A DNA stretch of 7,721 bases from Polaromonas sp. (GTDB lineage Bacteria > Pseudomonadota > Gammaproteobacteria > Burkholderiales > Burkholderiaceae_C): contig JAQGMN010000314.1 in NCBI GenBank assembly GCA_028292345.1, positions 1 through 7,721 on the forward strand. The letters run 5' to 3'. Made by a program: the position numbers and the translations under genes. Under the pieces are notes generated by a model. It was not told where the DNA came from, did not search any database, and worked only from the letters and a program-made list of their open reading frames with translations. Below are positions 1 to 5,566 of the stretch, piece after piece. Within the stretch, counting starts at the first letter, position 1; every line of letters starts with the position of its first letter.

Positions 1-855
1 CGGCACGCCTTGCACCACCAGGGCGCGGTCGTCGTCGGTGGCCACGAGTTCGGCGCCGGCGCGCGCGCACTCCTCCGCGGCCAGCCCGGTGAGGTCCACC
101 GCCTCCATCGTGCCGATGTCCGTTTCCCTGGCATCCAGCCGGCTCGCCAGCAGTATTTCGTCGATCAATTGGTCGAGCTCGCCGATGTTGCGCTGGATTT
201 CCTGCCGCACCGAGGCCGAAACCGAAGGGTCCATCAGTTCGATCCCCATCCGGATTCGCGCCAGCGGCGAGCGCAGCTCGTGCGAGGCATTGGCCAGCAG
301 CGATTTGTGCGACTGCATCAGCGTCTCGATGCGCTCGGCGGCATGGTTGAAGCGCCGCGCCAGGAACGCCACCTCGTCGCGGCCTTCGGCATTGATGCGC
401 GCCGACAGGTCGCCCGCGCCCCAGCGCTCCACGCCGCGCTGCAGGGCTTCCAGGCGCAGCGTCAGGCGCCGCATGACCGGGTAGGCGCCCAGGGCCACGG
501 CCAGACCGACCAGTCCCAGCATCCAGCCAAAGCCGAAAGGGGGCCGGTTCCAGGAATTGCCGGCAGGACGCTGGGGCCGGGGCAGCAGCAGGTTCAGCGT
601 CTGGCCGTCGGTGGTGAGCACGTCAAACTCAATGTCGTCGCCGCGCTGGCGGTCGGGCTTGGTCTGCGCCCTGCCGATCACCTCGCCCGCGGCGTTGTGC
701 ACCAGCACCTCGCGGATCGGCAACTGCGGCGGGTCACGGCTGAACTGCCAGGCAGCGCCCACCAGGAAGGTCAGCACCATGACGGTGGCCACGACGGCCA
801 GCCAGATGCGCACATACAGGTGCGAGGTGAACCGGGACCAGATCTGCGAACTCAC
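1..855 (-). CDS. Sensor histidine kinase of a two-component system (C-terminus cut by window edge)
   Basis: This is a membrane sensor kinase that would phosphorylate the response regulator encoded just upstream. I translated the minus strand from a GTG at 855, which gives 285 residues with no stop before the window edge. In order there is TM1 at about residues 11-35, a short periplasmic part of about 70 residues (37-106), TM2 at about 108-125, a HAMP linker at about 126-178, and a dimerisation/phosphoacceptor helix with the H-box ASHELRSPLARIRMG, where His192 is the likely phosphorylated residue. The N, G1 and G2 boxes of the ATPase domain lie beyond position 1, so catalytic completeness cannot be judged. 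GTG at 855 was chosen because it lies 7 nt after the regulator stop and gives a short cytoplasmic tail before TM1. A TTG at 882, overlapping the regulator, is an alternative. The signal is unknown; the layout is RstB/CpxA-like, but the short sensor domain gives no ligand clue. Confidence 0.92.
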   Translation of the reverse strand, partial: MSSQIWSRFTSHLYVRIWLAVVATVMVLTFLVGAAWQFSRDPPQLPIREVLVHNAAGEVIGRAQTKPDRQRGDDIEFDVLTTDGQTLNLLLPRPQRPAGNSWNRPPFGFGWMLGLVGLAVALGAYPVMRRLTLRLEALQRGVERWGAGDLSARINAEGRDEVAFLARRFNHAAERIETLMQSHKSLLANASHELRSPLARIRMGIELMDPSVSASVRQEIQRNIGELDQLIDEILLASRLDARETDIGTMEAVDLTGLAAEECARAGAELVATDDDRALVVQGVP

Positions 856-862
856 GCGGCGC

Positions 863-1585
863 TCAGTCTTGCTGTTTGGCAAACACATAGCCCACGCCGC
901 GCACCGTCAGGATGCGCTTGGGGTCCTTGGCGTCCAGTTCGATGGCGCTGCGGATGCGGCCCATGTGGACATCGATGGACCGGTCGAAGGCTTCGAGCTC
1001 GCGGCCGCGCACGGCTTCCATGATCTGGTCGCGGCTGAGCACGCGACCGGCGCGCTCGGCCAGCGCCACCAGCAGGTCGAACTGGTAGGAAGTCAGTTCG
1101 CACAGGTTCCCGGACACCGACACCGAGCGCGCATCGCGGTCGATCTCCAGCGAGCCAAAGCGCATCACCTTGTGGTTGCCCGCCGAGGCGCTGTGGTTTC
1201 CAGCGGCATCGCCGCCCCGGCGCAGCACGGCGCGGATGCGCGCCAGCAACTCGCGCGGCTCGAAAGGCTTGGGCAGGTAGTCGTCGGCGCCGATTTCCAG
1301 GCCGACGATGCGGTCCATCGGGTCGCCCTTGGCGGTGAGCATCAGCACGGCGGTGCGCGCCGAATCGCCGCCCTGGCCCTTGATGCGGCGGCACACTTCC
1401 AGGCCGTCCATGTCGGGCAGCATCAGGTCCAGGATCACCAGGTCGGCCGGGCCGGCCTGCAGCGCTTCCAGGCCGCCGGCACCGGTCGCGGCATGGGTGA
1501 AGCCGTAGCCCGACTGGCGCAGGTATTCGCCGACCATGCTGGCCAGGCGGGTGTCGTCTTCGATCATCAAAAGTTGCTGTGTCAT
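863..1585 (-). CDS. OmpR/PhoB-family two-component response regulator
   Basis: This is a 240-residue DNA-binding regulator. The N-terminal receiver domain (about 3-118) shows the acidic pocket Glu9/Asp10/Asp11, the phosphoacceptor Asp53 in LVILDLMLPDMDG, Thr84 and Lys106. The C-terminal winged helix (about 140-236) ends with the family hallmarks FDRSIDVHMGRIR and LTVRGVGYVF. The ATG at 1585 was preferred over an in-frame ATG at 1636, because the receiver fold begins immediately after it (TQQLLMIEDD) and a good Shine-Dalgarno sits 6 nt upstream, whereas the extra 17 residues look like translated leader. The sensor kinase gene follows after a 7-nt gap, so the two form an operon and a cognate pair. 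A tandem CGTAAA box about 100 bp upstream suggests autoregulation. The target regulon is not visible; RstA, CpxR and OmpR are all relatives, so no symbol is given. Confidence 0.95.
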   Translation of the reverse strand: MTQQLLMIEDDTRLASMVGEYLRQSGYGFTHAATGAGGLEALQAGPADLVILDLMLPDMDGLEVCRRIKGQGGDSARTAVLMLTAKGDPMDRIVGLEIGADDYLPKPFEPRELLARIRAVLRRGGDAAGNHSASAGNHKVMRFGSLEIDRDARSVSVSGNLCELTSYQFDLLVALAERAGRVLSRDQIMEAVRGRELEAFDRSIDVHMGRIRSAIELDAKDPKRILTVRGVGYVFAKQQD

Positions 1586-1591
1586 GCACGG

Positions 1592-1597
1592 TCCTCT
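1592..1597 (-). promoter_or_regulatory. Ribosome binding site of the response regulator
   Basis: Read on the minus strand, the sequence is AGAGGA followed by 6 nt and then ATG at 1585. This close match to the Shine-Dalgarno consensus at good spacing is the main reason for choosing the 1585 start over the in-frame ATG at 1636. Confidence 0.75.
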
Positions 1598-1681
1598 TAT
1601 TGGAATGGCGCGTCCTTTCACAGGACCTGTCGCCACAGGTTTTCATGGTGCGCCGGGCGCAACAATTGCGCTTGAAGCGGC

Positions 1682-1698
1682 CGTAAAGTTGGCGTAAA
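1682..1698. promoter_or_regulatory. Tandem OmpR-type regulator box (CGTAAA-N5-CGTAAA)
   Basis: On the plus strand CGTAAA occurs at 1682-1687 and again at 1693-1698, an exact direct repeat with an 11-bp period. OmpR-family regulators bind as head-to-tail dimers to direct repeats about 10-11 bp apart (for example the GTAAA-type CpxR site and the TGTTTA-type PhoP site). The box lies about 100 bp upstream of the regulator start, in the ampG-to-regulator gap. It is therefore a candidate autoregulatory site for the adjacent two-component operon. The repeat is seen directly; the binding protein is inferred. Confidence 0.5.
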
Positions 1699-1705
1699 CA
1701 AATAT

Positions 1706-1722
1706 TTCAATATGCTATTGAA
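1706..1722. repeat. 17-bp palindrome between ampG and the response regulator
   Basis: TTCAATATGCTATTGAA has two perfect 7-bp arms (1706-1712 and 1716-1722) around TGC. It begins about 24 bp past the ampG stop and lies 8 bp from the tandem CGTAAA box. As RNA it would form a weak AU stem with no following U-run, so a terminator is unlikely. It could be an operator, or the remnant of a dispersed intergenic repeat: the neighbouring GTAGCTATAACTGC resembles repeats I associate with Comamonadaceae intergenic DNA, but I could not check this. Confidence 0.4.
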
Positions 1723-1745
1723 TCTGTAGCTATAACTGCCCGTAA

Positions 1746-3137
1746 TTACTGCGCAGGGGTCGTTTTTGACCTTGAAGCCAGGCCAATCAGCAGCAGCACC
1801 GGCACCCCCAGCAGGGCGGTGCCGGTAAAAAAGTTGCTGTAGCCAAAAGCATCCACGAAGCGGCCCGAATAACCCGCCAGCGCCTTGGGCAGCAGCAGCA
1901 TCATCGAGCTGAACAGCGCGTACTGGGTGGCCGAATAGTTGATGTTGGTCAGGCTCGACAAATAGGCGATGAAGGCCGCCGACGCAATGCCGCTGGACAG
2001 GTTGTCGGCCGAAATGACGAAGATCAGCGACGTGACATCGTGGCCGCGCGTGCCCAGCCAGGCGAACAGCAGGTTGCTGCCGGCGCTCAGCACCGCGCCG
2101 AGCATCAAGACCTTCATCACGCCGAAGCGCATCGCCAGTCCGCCGCCCAGGAAGGCGCCCACCAGCGTCATGATGACGCCGTAGATCTTGGTGACGGTGG
2201 CCACTTCGTCCTTGGTGTAGCCCATGTCCACGTAAAACGGATTGGCCATGATGCCCATCACGACGTCGCTGATGCGGTAGACCGCGATCAGCCCCAGGAT
2301 CAGCAGCGCCTGCCTGCCGTAGCGGCGCAGGAAGTCGGCGAACGGCTCGATCAGCGCGCCCCGGAGCCAGTCGGCGGCGTTCTTGCTCGGCGGCAGTTCG
2401 CGGCGCTGGGGTTCGGGCGAGCACAGCACCGTGACCACGCCCAGCAGCATCGACGCGGCCATGACCAGGTAGGCCGCCTGCCAGGCGCCATGCTGGTAGC
2501 TCGTCACGCCCACGACTTCGGCCCGCGCCGCGATCCACAGCGCGCCCGCGCCCGACCAGATCATCGCCATGCGGTAGCCGGTCTGGTAGGCGGCAGCCAG
2601 CGCGGCCTGGCGCTGCGTGTCCGCCGACTCGATGCGGTAGGCGTCCAGCGCGATGTCCTGCGTGGCCGAGCCGAAGGCGACGGCCAGCGCGCACCACACC
2701 ACCGGCAGCAATGCCAGCTTGGGATCGGTCAGCGCCATGCAGACCAGCGCCGTCATGATGACCATTTGCGACAGCAGCAGCCAGCTGCGCCGCCGGCCCA
2801 GCCAGCGGGTGAGCAGCGGGATCGGCAGCCGGTCCACCAGCGGCGCCCAGGCCCATTTGAAGCCATAGGCCAGGCCGACCCAGCTGAGGTAGCCGATGGT
2901 GGTGCGGTCGATGCCCGCCTCGCGCAGCCAGAAGCTCAGCGTGCCGAACACCAGCAGCAGCGGCAGCCCGGCCGAAAAACCCAGCAGCAGCATGCGCAGT
3001 GTGGCCGCTTCCGAATAGACGCGCCAGACCTCGCGCCAGCCGGGCTTGGGGGCGGGCGCAGGCCCGCTTTGCGCAGGGCCCGTTGCCGCGGAAACCGGCG
3101 ATGCGGAGAGAGGAGGTGAAAGGGTTTTGTCTGACAT
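1746..3137 (-). CDS. ampG: AmpG-like muropeptide permease (MFS transporter)
   Basis: This is a 463-residue inner-membrane major facilitator protein. AmpG imports anhydro-muropeptides (GlcNAc-anhydroMurNAc-peptides) released by wall turnover, feeding peptidoglycan recycling and, where present, AmpR/AmpC beta-lactamase induction. Family landmarks are visible in order: LLGFSAGLPLLLVFGTLSFWL (about 50-70), TIGYLSWVGLAYGFKWAWAP with the following DR (about 81-102), GRRRSWLL (about 114-121), GSATQDIALDAYRIE (about 155-169), YRMAMIWSGAGALW (about 188-201) and NINYSATQYALFSS near the C-terminus. These match E. coli AmpG segment by segment from memory. The protein is about 28 residues shorter than E. 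coli AmpG (491), has a Pro/Ala-rich cytoplasmic N-terminal tail of about 35 residues, and seems to lack the extra C-terminal membrane segments, so about 12 helices are expected. The ATG at 3137 has no clear Shine-Dalgarno. A different solute in the AmpG-like MFS group cannot be excluded. Confidence 0.85.
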   Translation of the reverse strand: MSDKTLSPPLSASPVSAATGPAQSGPAPAPKPGWREVWRVYSEAATLRMLLLGFSAGLPLLLVFGTLSFWLREAGIDRTTIGYLSWVGLAYGFKWAWAPLVDRLPIPLLTRWLGRRRSWLLLSQMVIMTALVCMALTDPKLALLPVVWCALAVAFGSATQDIALDAYRIESADTQRQAALAAAYQTGYRMAMIWSGAGALWIAARAEVVGVTSYQHGAWQAAYLVMAASMLLGVVTVLCSPEPQRRELPPSKNAADWLRGALIEPFADFLRRYGRQALLILGLIAVYRISDVVMGIMANPFYVDMGYTKDEVATVTKIYGVIMTLVGAFLGGGLAMRFGVMKVLMLGAVLSAGSNLLFAWLGTRGHDVTSLIFVISADNLSSGIASAAFIAYLSSLTNINYSATQYALFSSMMLLLPKALAGYSGRFVDAFGYSNFFTGTALLGVPVLLLIGLASRSKTTPAQ

Positions 3138-3156
3138 ATCGGTTGCGGTTTGTGGC

Positions 3157-3163
3157 TATTATT
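3157..3163. promoter_or_regulatory. Candidate shared -10 region of the divergent ampG / M48 protease promoters
   Basis: The two divergent start codons (3137 minus, 3169 plus) are separated by only 31 bp. That gap contains TATTAT (3157-3162) on the plus strand, which is simultaneously AATAAT (3158-3163 complement) on the minus strand. A start about 7 nt downstream on the plus strand would fall on or next to the ATG at 3169, giving a leaderless mRNA. On the minus strand it would leave a leader of roughly 10-15 nt. The -35 matches are imperfect: CTGACA at 3131-3136 is 20 bp from the plus -10, and a perfect TTGACA (minus strand, 3191-3186) is 22 bp from the minus -10. The call is therefore tentative. 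Confidence 0.4.
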
Positions 3164-3168
3164 CCCGC

Positions 3169-4014
3169 ATGTGCTTTCTATGCGATGTCAAACACCCTGC
3201 CTGGCCCGGCCGGCGCGGCTTTTTGCTGGCGGCTGCCGGATCAGCGGCCGCGCTGGCTTCAGTGCCTGTGCTCGCCCAGGTGGACGTGGGCCGCTCGTCG
3301 AGCCTGCGCAACCTGGTGCCCGCCGAAGAGCTTGAGGCCGCTTCTGCCCAGCAATATGCAAAACTCCTGGCCGAAGCCAAATCGCAAGGCGCGCTGGCGC
3401 CGCCGGGCCATGCGCAGCTGCAGCGGCTGATCGCCATATCCAGGCGGCTGATACCGCACACAGCGCAATGGAACGAACGCGCGAAACAATGGCGCTGGGA
3501 AGTCAACCTGATCGGCAGCAAGCAGATCAACGCTTTTTGCATGCCCGGCGGCAAGATCGCGTTCTACACCGGCATCCTGGAGCAGCTCAAGCTCACCGAC
3601 GACGAGGTCGCCATGATCATGGGCCACGAAATGGCCCATGCCCTGCGCGAGCATGCGCGGGCGCGCATCGCCAAGAGCCAGGGCACCGGCACGCTGCTGT
3701 CGCTGGGCGCGCAGCTGCTGGGACTGGGCGAATTGGGCAACGTGGCGGCCAATGTCGGCACCGAACTGCTCACGCTGCGCTTCAGCCGCGACGACGAAAG
3801 CGATGCCGACCTGGTCGGACTCGAACTGGCCGCGCGCGGCGGCTACAACCCCCAGGCCGCCGTCAGCCTGTGGGAAAAAATGGCGCAGGCCGGCGGCGGC
3901 GCCACCGGGCCCAGCTTCCTGTCAACCCACCCCTCGGGTCCGCAGCGCATCCAGGAACTCCAGTCCAACGTGCCCAGGGTGCAGGGCTTGTACCAGCGCG
4001 CACGCAGCAGTTAG
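3169..4014 (+). CDS. Secreted M48-family zinc metalloprotease with Tat signal
   Basis: This is a 281-residue periplasmic metallopeptidase of the M48 (BepA/LoiP/YcaL-like) group, which cleaves misfolded or misassembled envelope proteins. The zinc site is visible as H153-E154-M-A-H157 in IMGHEMAHALREHARARI, with the third ligand Glu210 in FSRDDESDADLVGLELAARGGY, the standard spacing for the family. The N-terminus has a twin-arginine motif (R15-R16-G-F-L-L) followed by an Ala-rich hydrophobic stretch ending in VPVLAQ, so Tat export is likely, with cleavage around residues 38-40. No C-terminal TPR domain is present, making it a minimal, LoiP/YcaL-sized protease. ATG 3169 was chosen because it directly precedes the signal. 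An in-frame TTG at 3127, preceded by AGGAGGTGA (3111-3119), is an alternative but would put about 28 residues before the RR and lies inside ampG. Two Cys in the first five residues (MCFLC) are unexplained. It is divergent from ampG; any shared envelope-maintenance role is inference. Confidence 0.93.
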   Translation: MCFLCDVKHPAWPGRRGFLLAAAGSAAALASVPVLAQVDVGRSSSLRNLVPAEELEAASAQQYAKLLAEAKSQGALAPPGHAQLQRLIAISRRLIPHTAQWNERAKQWRWEVNLIGSKQINAFCMPGGKIAFYTGILEQLKLTDDEVAMIMGHEMAHALREHARARIAKSQGTGTLLSLGAQLLGLGELGNVAANVGTELLTLRFSRDDESDADLVGLELAARGGYNPQAAVSLWEKMAQAGGGATGPSFLSTHPSGPQRIQELQSNVPRVQGLYQRARSS

Positions 4015-4136
4015 CCGACGGCTGTAAACGGCGTTTCTTGCAGGGCTCCGGAATGCCCCAAACCCTTGCATGGGGTGGATAAGCAAGCGCTACCAATCGC
4101 AAGTTCCCACGCTGTAGAGCTTAGAACGCTGTAGTT

Positions 4137-4184
4137 TGCACCCTGGTGCAGATGCTGCACGCTTCAAGGCGTCACCTGTGACGC
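4137..4184. repeat. Cluster of three short perfect palindromes
   Basis: Three perfect inverted repeats lie within 48 bp. TGCACC-CT-GGTGCA is at 4137-4150; GTGCAG-ATG-CTGCAC at 4146-4160 shares its first arm with the previous one; GCGTCAC-CT-GTGACGC is at 4169-4184. Arms of 6-7 bp with 2-3 bp centres look like operator half-sites for dimeric DNA-binding proteins rather than RNA stem-loops, since the loops would be too small. They lie about 450-490 bp upstream of the RfaH-like start and 123 bp after the protease stop. No U-run follows, so a terminator is unlikely. Function unknown. Confidence 0.4.
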
Positions 4185-4613
4185 GCTGACGAAGCTTGTC
4201 CAGTCCCACGCCACCCGCCTCCGGGCACTCAAACGTAAGCTCAAATCCATTCAGTTACATCCGGTATCGACTTAGATACATGGAAACAATTCTTTTGATG
4301 CTCAGCAATGCATTTTCGCGGCCTTCCGGCCTCTCTGAAAATCAGTTGCGCCATGCCTGAATACCGGCAAACAAGTTAACTATTTCTCATATACCCAGCC
4401 CGAAGATAAAAGCTGTGCAGTCGTACGTTTCCGGTGGCAGAATTAAATCAACGGTTTCCCAGTGAAAAGTTTTGGAAAAAAATGCATCCCGGGGACTGTC
4501 GGCGGCAGGCAAGGAAATAATAAAAATACACATCGATGCGTTGGCGAATAAAAAACTGCATGGGTTAAAGCAGGTTGAAAAATCTATTTGGTTTCCAGAA
4601 AAAAATACTGAAC

Positions 4614-4620
4614 AAGGGAG
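4614..4620 (+). promoter_or_regulatory. Ribosome binding site of the RfaH-like gene
   Basis: AAGGGAG is followed by 8 nt and ATG at 4629. A second purine run, GGAGGGA (4622-4628), abuts the ATG but is too close to act. This pairing supports ATG 4629 over the in-frame TTG at 4575, which has no comparable site. Confidence 0.6.
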
Positions 4621-4628
4621 TGGAGGGA

Positions 4629-5189
4629 ATGCATAGTGCGCTGTCGCGTGTTGAACCGTTCGAGCCTGCCATGGGTGAATCGGACGAGCAAGGCTGGTAT
4701 GTTGCCTATACCCAGCCCCAGCGTGAACAGCTCGCCCGGGTTAATCTGGAGCTTCAGGGGTTTGAAGCCTATCTTTGCCAATACAAGACATTCAAAAAAT
4801 CCCCCGAGGGATTAATCGAAGTCTGGCAGCCGATGTTCCCCCGGTATATATTTTTCAGGCCGGCACATTCCGGACAATCGATTTCCGTGGTGCGTTCAAC
4901 GCGTGGAATTGCCTTCGTGCTCCGGTTCGGCCTGACGCCTGCCTTGTTGAAGCCGGAAGAACTCCGCGCGATCAGGGCATTCGAAAGTGCGCAAAACCAG
5001 TCCGATTCGACCCAAACCAGTCCTTTTCAGCCAGGACTTCGGGTGCGACTGCAAAACTGCGGCTTGAGCGGCCTTGAAGGCCTGGTGCATTCGGTTTCCA
5101 GCAAACGCGTCACCTTGCTCATCCAGTTGCTGGGCCGGGAAAAAGAATTGCATCTGGAACCCCACCAGATAGAACTGCTCGATCAATAA
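4629..5189 (+). CDS. RfaH-type NusG paralogue (processive transcription antiterminator)
   Basis: This is a 186-residue specialised NusG paralogue. Such factors bind the elongating RNA polymerase clamp at the mouth of an operon and suppress pausing and termination through long polysaccharide operons. The NGN domain spans about 22-118: GWYVAYTQPQREQLA (22-36), the segment QPMFPRYIFF (67-76), and STRGIAFVLRFGLTPALL (90-107). These align by eye with E. coli RfaH blocks PLFPNYLF and TRGVSHFVRFGASPAIV, closer than to housekeeping NusG. A Gln/Ser/Thr linker (about 120-132) leads to a KOW-type C-terminal domain (about 133-184: PGLRVRL, GLEGLVHSV, KRVTLLIQLLGREKELHLE). About 20 extra N-terminal residues precede the NGN domain. 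Being directly upstream of a Wzc-type kinase gene, it probably acts in cis on the EPS operon, as UpxY and LoaP do in other phyla. Whether its C-terminal domain switches fold like that of RfaH cannot be told from sequence. Confidence 0.9.
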   Translation: MHSALSRVEPFEPAMGESDEQGWYVAYTQPQREQLARVNLELQGFEAYLCQYKTFKKSPEGLIEVWQPMFPRYIFFRPAHSGQSISVVRSTRGIAFVLRFGLTPALLKPEELRAIRAFESAQNQSDSTQTSPFQPGLRVRLQNCGLSGLEGLVHSVSSKRVTLLIQLLGREKELHLEPHQIELLDQ

Positions 5190-5208
5190 ACATTGCATTC
5201 AATAAACA
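5184..5208 (+). repeat. Short direct repeat CAATAAACA spanning the RfaH-like stop codon
   Basis: CAATAAACA occurs at 5184-5192, which includes the TAA stop at 5187-5189, and again at 5200-5208, separated by TTGCATT (16-bp period). The second copy runs into the left arm of the hairpin at 5205. It may be a regulatory repeat or simple chance in AT-rich DNA. Confidence 0.3.
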
Positions 5209-5239
5209 GTGAGGACGGCATTGTCTGGACCTCGCTGTT
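5205..5239 (+). promoter_or_regulatory. Stem-loop directly after the RfaH-like gene
   Basis: AACAGTGAGG (5205-5214) can pair with CCTCGCTGTT (5230-5239) over 10 bp, including one G-U pair, around a 15-nt loop. It begins 15 nt after the stop codon. No U-run follows, so it is not a standard intrinsic terminator. It could stabilise the 3' end of the regulator mRNA, act as a pause or Rho-linked attenuation element, or help uncouple the regulator gene from the EPS genes. Confidence 0.4.
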
Positions 5240-5328
5240 GCCGGTGGTTGGGATAATGGATTTCGGGTCGGTTGAGTGAGTTAAAAGAAATAAAACATGT
5301 GTTTTAGGCCCGGAAAGCCAAAAACACT

Positions 5329-5336
5329 GCGGTAGC
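5329..5336 (+). promoter_or_regulatory. ops-like RfaH recruitment element (GCGGTAGC)
   Basis: GCGGTAGC on the plus (transcribed, non-template) strand matches positions 2-9 of the enterobacterial ops element GGCGGTAGCGTG exactly. This is the part that forms the small non-template-strand hairpin read by the RfaH NGN domain. The flanks differ (T instead of the first G, then CAT instead of GTG). It sits 139 nt after the RfaH-like stop and 435 nt before the kinase start. AAAGCCA lies 8 nt upstream; in JUMPstart elements, as I recall them, AAAGCCA precedes ops by about 3 nt. The same octamer also occurs by chance at 2574-2581 inside ampG, so identity alone is not proof. Confidence 0.5.
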
Positions 5337-5492
5337 CATTGATTTTCAGCTTGAAGCAATGAAACCAGGCTGAAAGATTGAGGTCCTTAACCCAATCAGG
5401 GGTATATAAAACTTATGTCCCAGGCCGCATCAGTGATTTCTCTGGGATATTTAATTCACCCAATGTTTTCGGGCCTTTAAAGCGCCGGATTC

Positions 5493-5508
5493 ATGGAGGA
5501 TTCTCCAT
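5493..5508 (+). promoter_or_regulatory. Tight hairpin in the EPS leader
   Basis: ATGGAG (5493-5498) and CTCCAT (5503-5508) are perfect inverted arms around a GATT tetraloop. The left arm contains an ATG and the stem a GGAG, but no sensible reading frame follows. It may be an RNA stem or part of a protein-binding array with the TCCATAACG repeats that overlap its right arm. Confidence 0.35.
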
Positions 5509-5530
5509 AACGCCGTTAACGTCCATAACG
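5504..5530. repeat. TCCATAACG direct repeat flanking CGTTAACG palindrome
   Basis: TCCATAACG is present at 5504-5512 and 5522-5530, with an 18-bp period. Between them is CGTTAACG (5514-5521), a perfect 8-bp palindrome, so the core TAACG appears three times in 23 bp. Such evenly spaced repeats fit a multimeric DNA-binding protein site. They lie about 250 bp upstream of the kinase start. Confidence 0.4.
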
Positions 5531-5566
5531 TATGGCGCCCCAAATCAACCAATGTCTTGAATGGCC

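Larger units (their letters stand above)
4015..4628. other. Gene-free region upstream of the RfaH-like gene
   Basis: I see no convincing gene here. The left part (4015-4240) is GC-rich and holds a direct repeat ACGCTGTAG (4109-4117 and 4126-4134) and a run of palindromes. The middle has a small inverted repeat GTATC-N6-GATAC (4264-4279) and a nested one with arms ATTTTC (4312-4317) and GAAAAT (4337-4342) around GGCC-TTCC-GGCC. The right part (about 4440-4628) is AT-rich with several A-tracts of 5-7 bases (4476-4482, 4522-4526, 4550-4555, 4578-4582, 4599-4605). It should contain the promoter of the RfaH-like gene. The only sigma-70-like pair I find, TTGGCG (4541-4546) with TTAAAG (4565-4570) 18 bp apart, is weak. 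No clear terminator follows the protease gene. Confidence 0.5.

Noticed and set aside
1625..1640. Inverted repeat ACCTGT-CGCC-ACAGGT followed by TTTTC on the plus strand, and GCGCAA-CAA-TTGCGC at 1657-1671
   Set aside because: A plus-strand terminator makes no sense here because no plus-strand gene ends nearby. They may be operator dyads in the regulator leader, but evidence is too thin for a feature.
10..1675. Long plus-strand open frames opposite the histidine kinase and response regulator
   Set aside because: They are antisense shadows; the minus-strand proteins have intact kinase and receiver motifs.
2574..2581. Second GCGGTAGC octamer, plus strand
   Set aside because: It lies within the ampG coding sequence on the non-transcribed side (codons for Tyr-Arg on the other strand), so it is a chance match, and is used here as a caution about the leader site.
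2040..3119. Long plus-strand open frame (359 codons) opposite ampG
   Set aside because: Composition is dominated by Gln/Arg/His/Ala, typical of an antisense frame in GC-rich DNA; the minus-strand AmpG frame has clear family motifs.
4012..4045. Possible terminator after the protease gene (GCCG...CGGC followed by GTTTCTTG)
   Set aside because: There are only 4 bp of stem, an 11-nt loop and no real U-run.
4280..4360. 26-codon plus-strand mini-ORF beginning METILLMLSN
   Set aside because: No Shine-Dalgarno, no recognisable domain, and it spans a nested inverted repeat; this is the length expected by chance.
5378..5560. 60-codon plus-strand open frame in the EPS leader (TTG start)
   Set aside because: It has a non-ATG start without a ribosome binding site, no family resemblance, and is overlaid with inverted and direct repeats.
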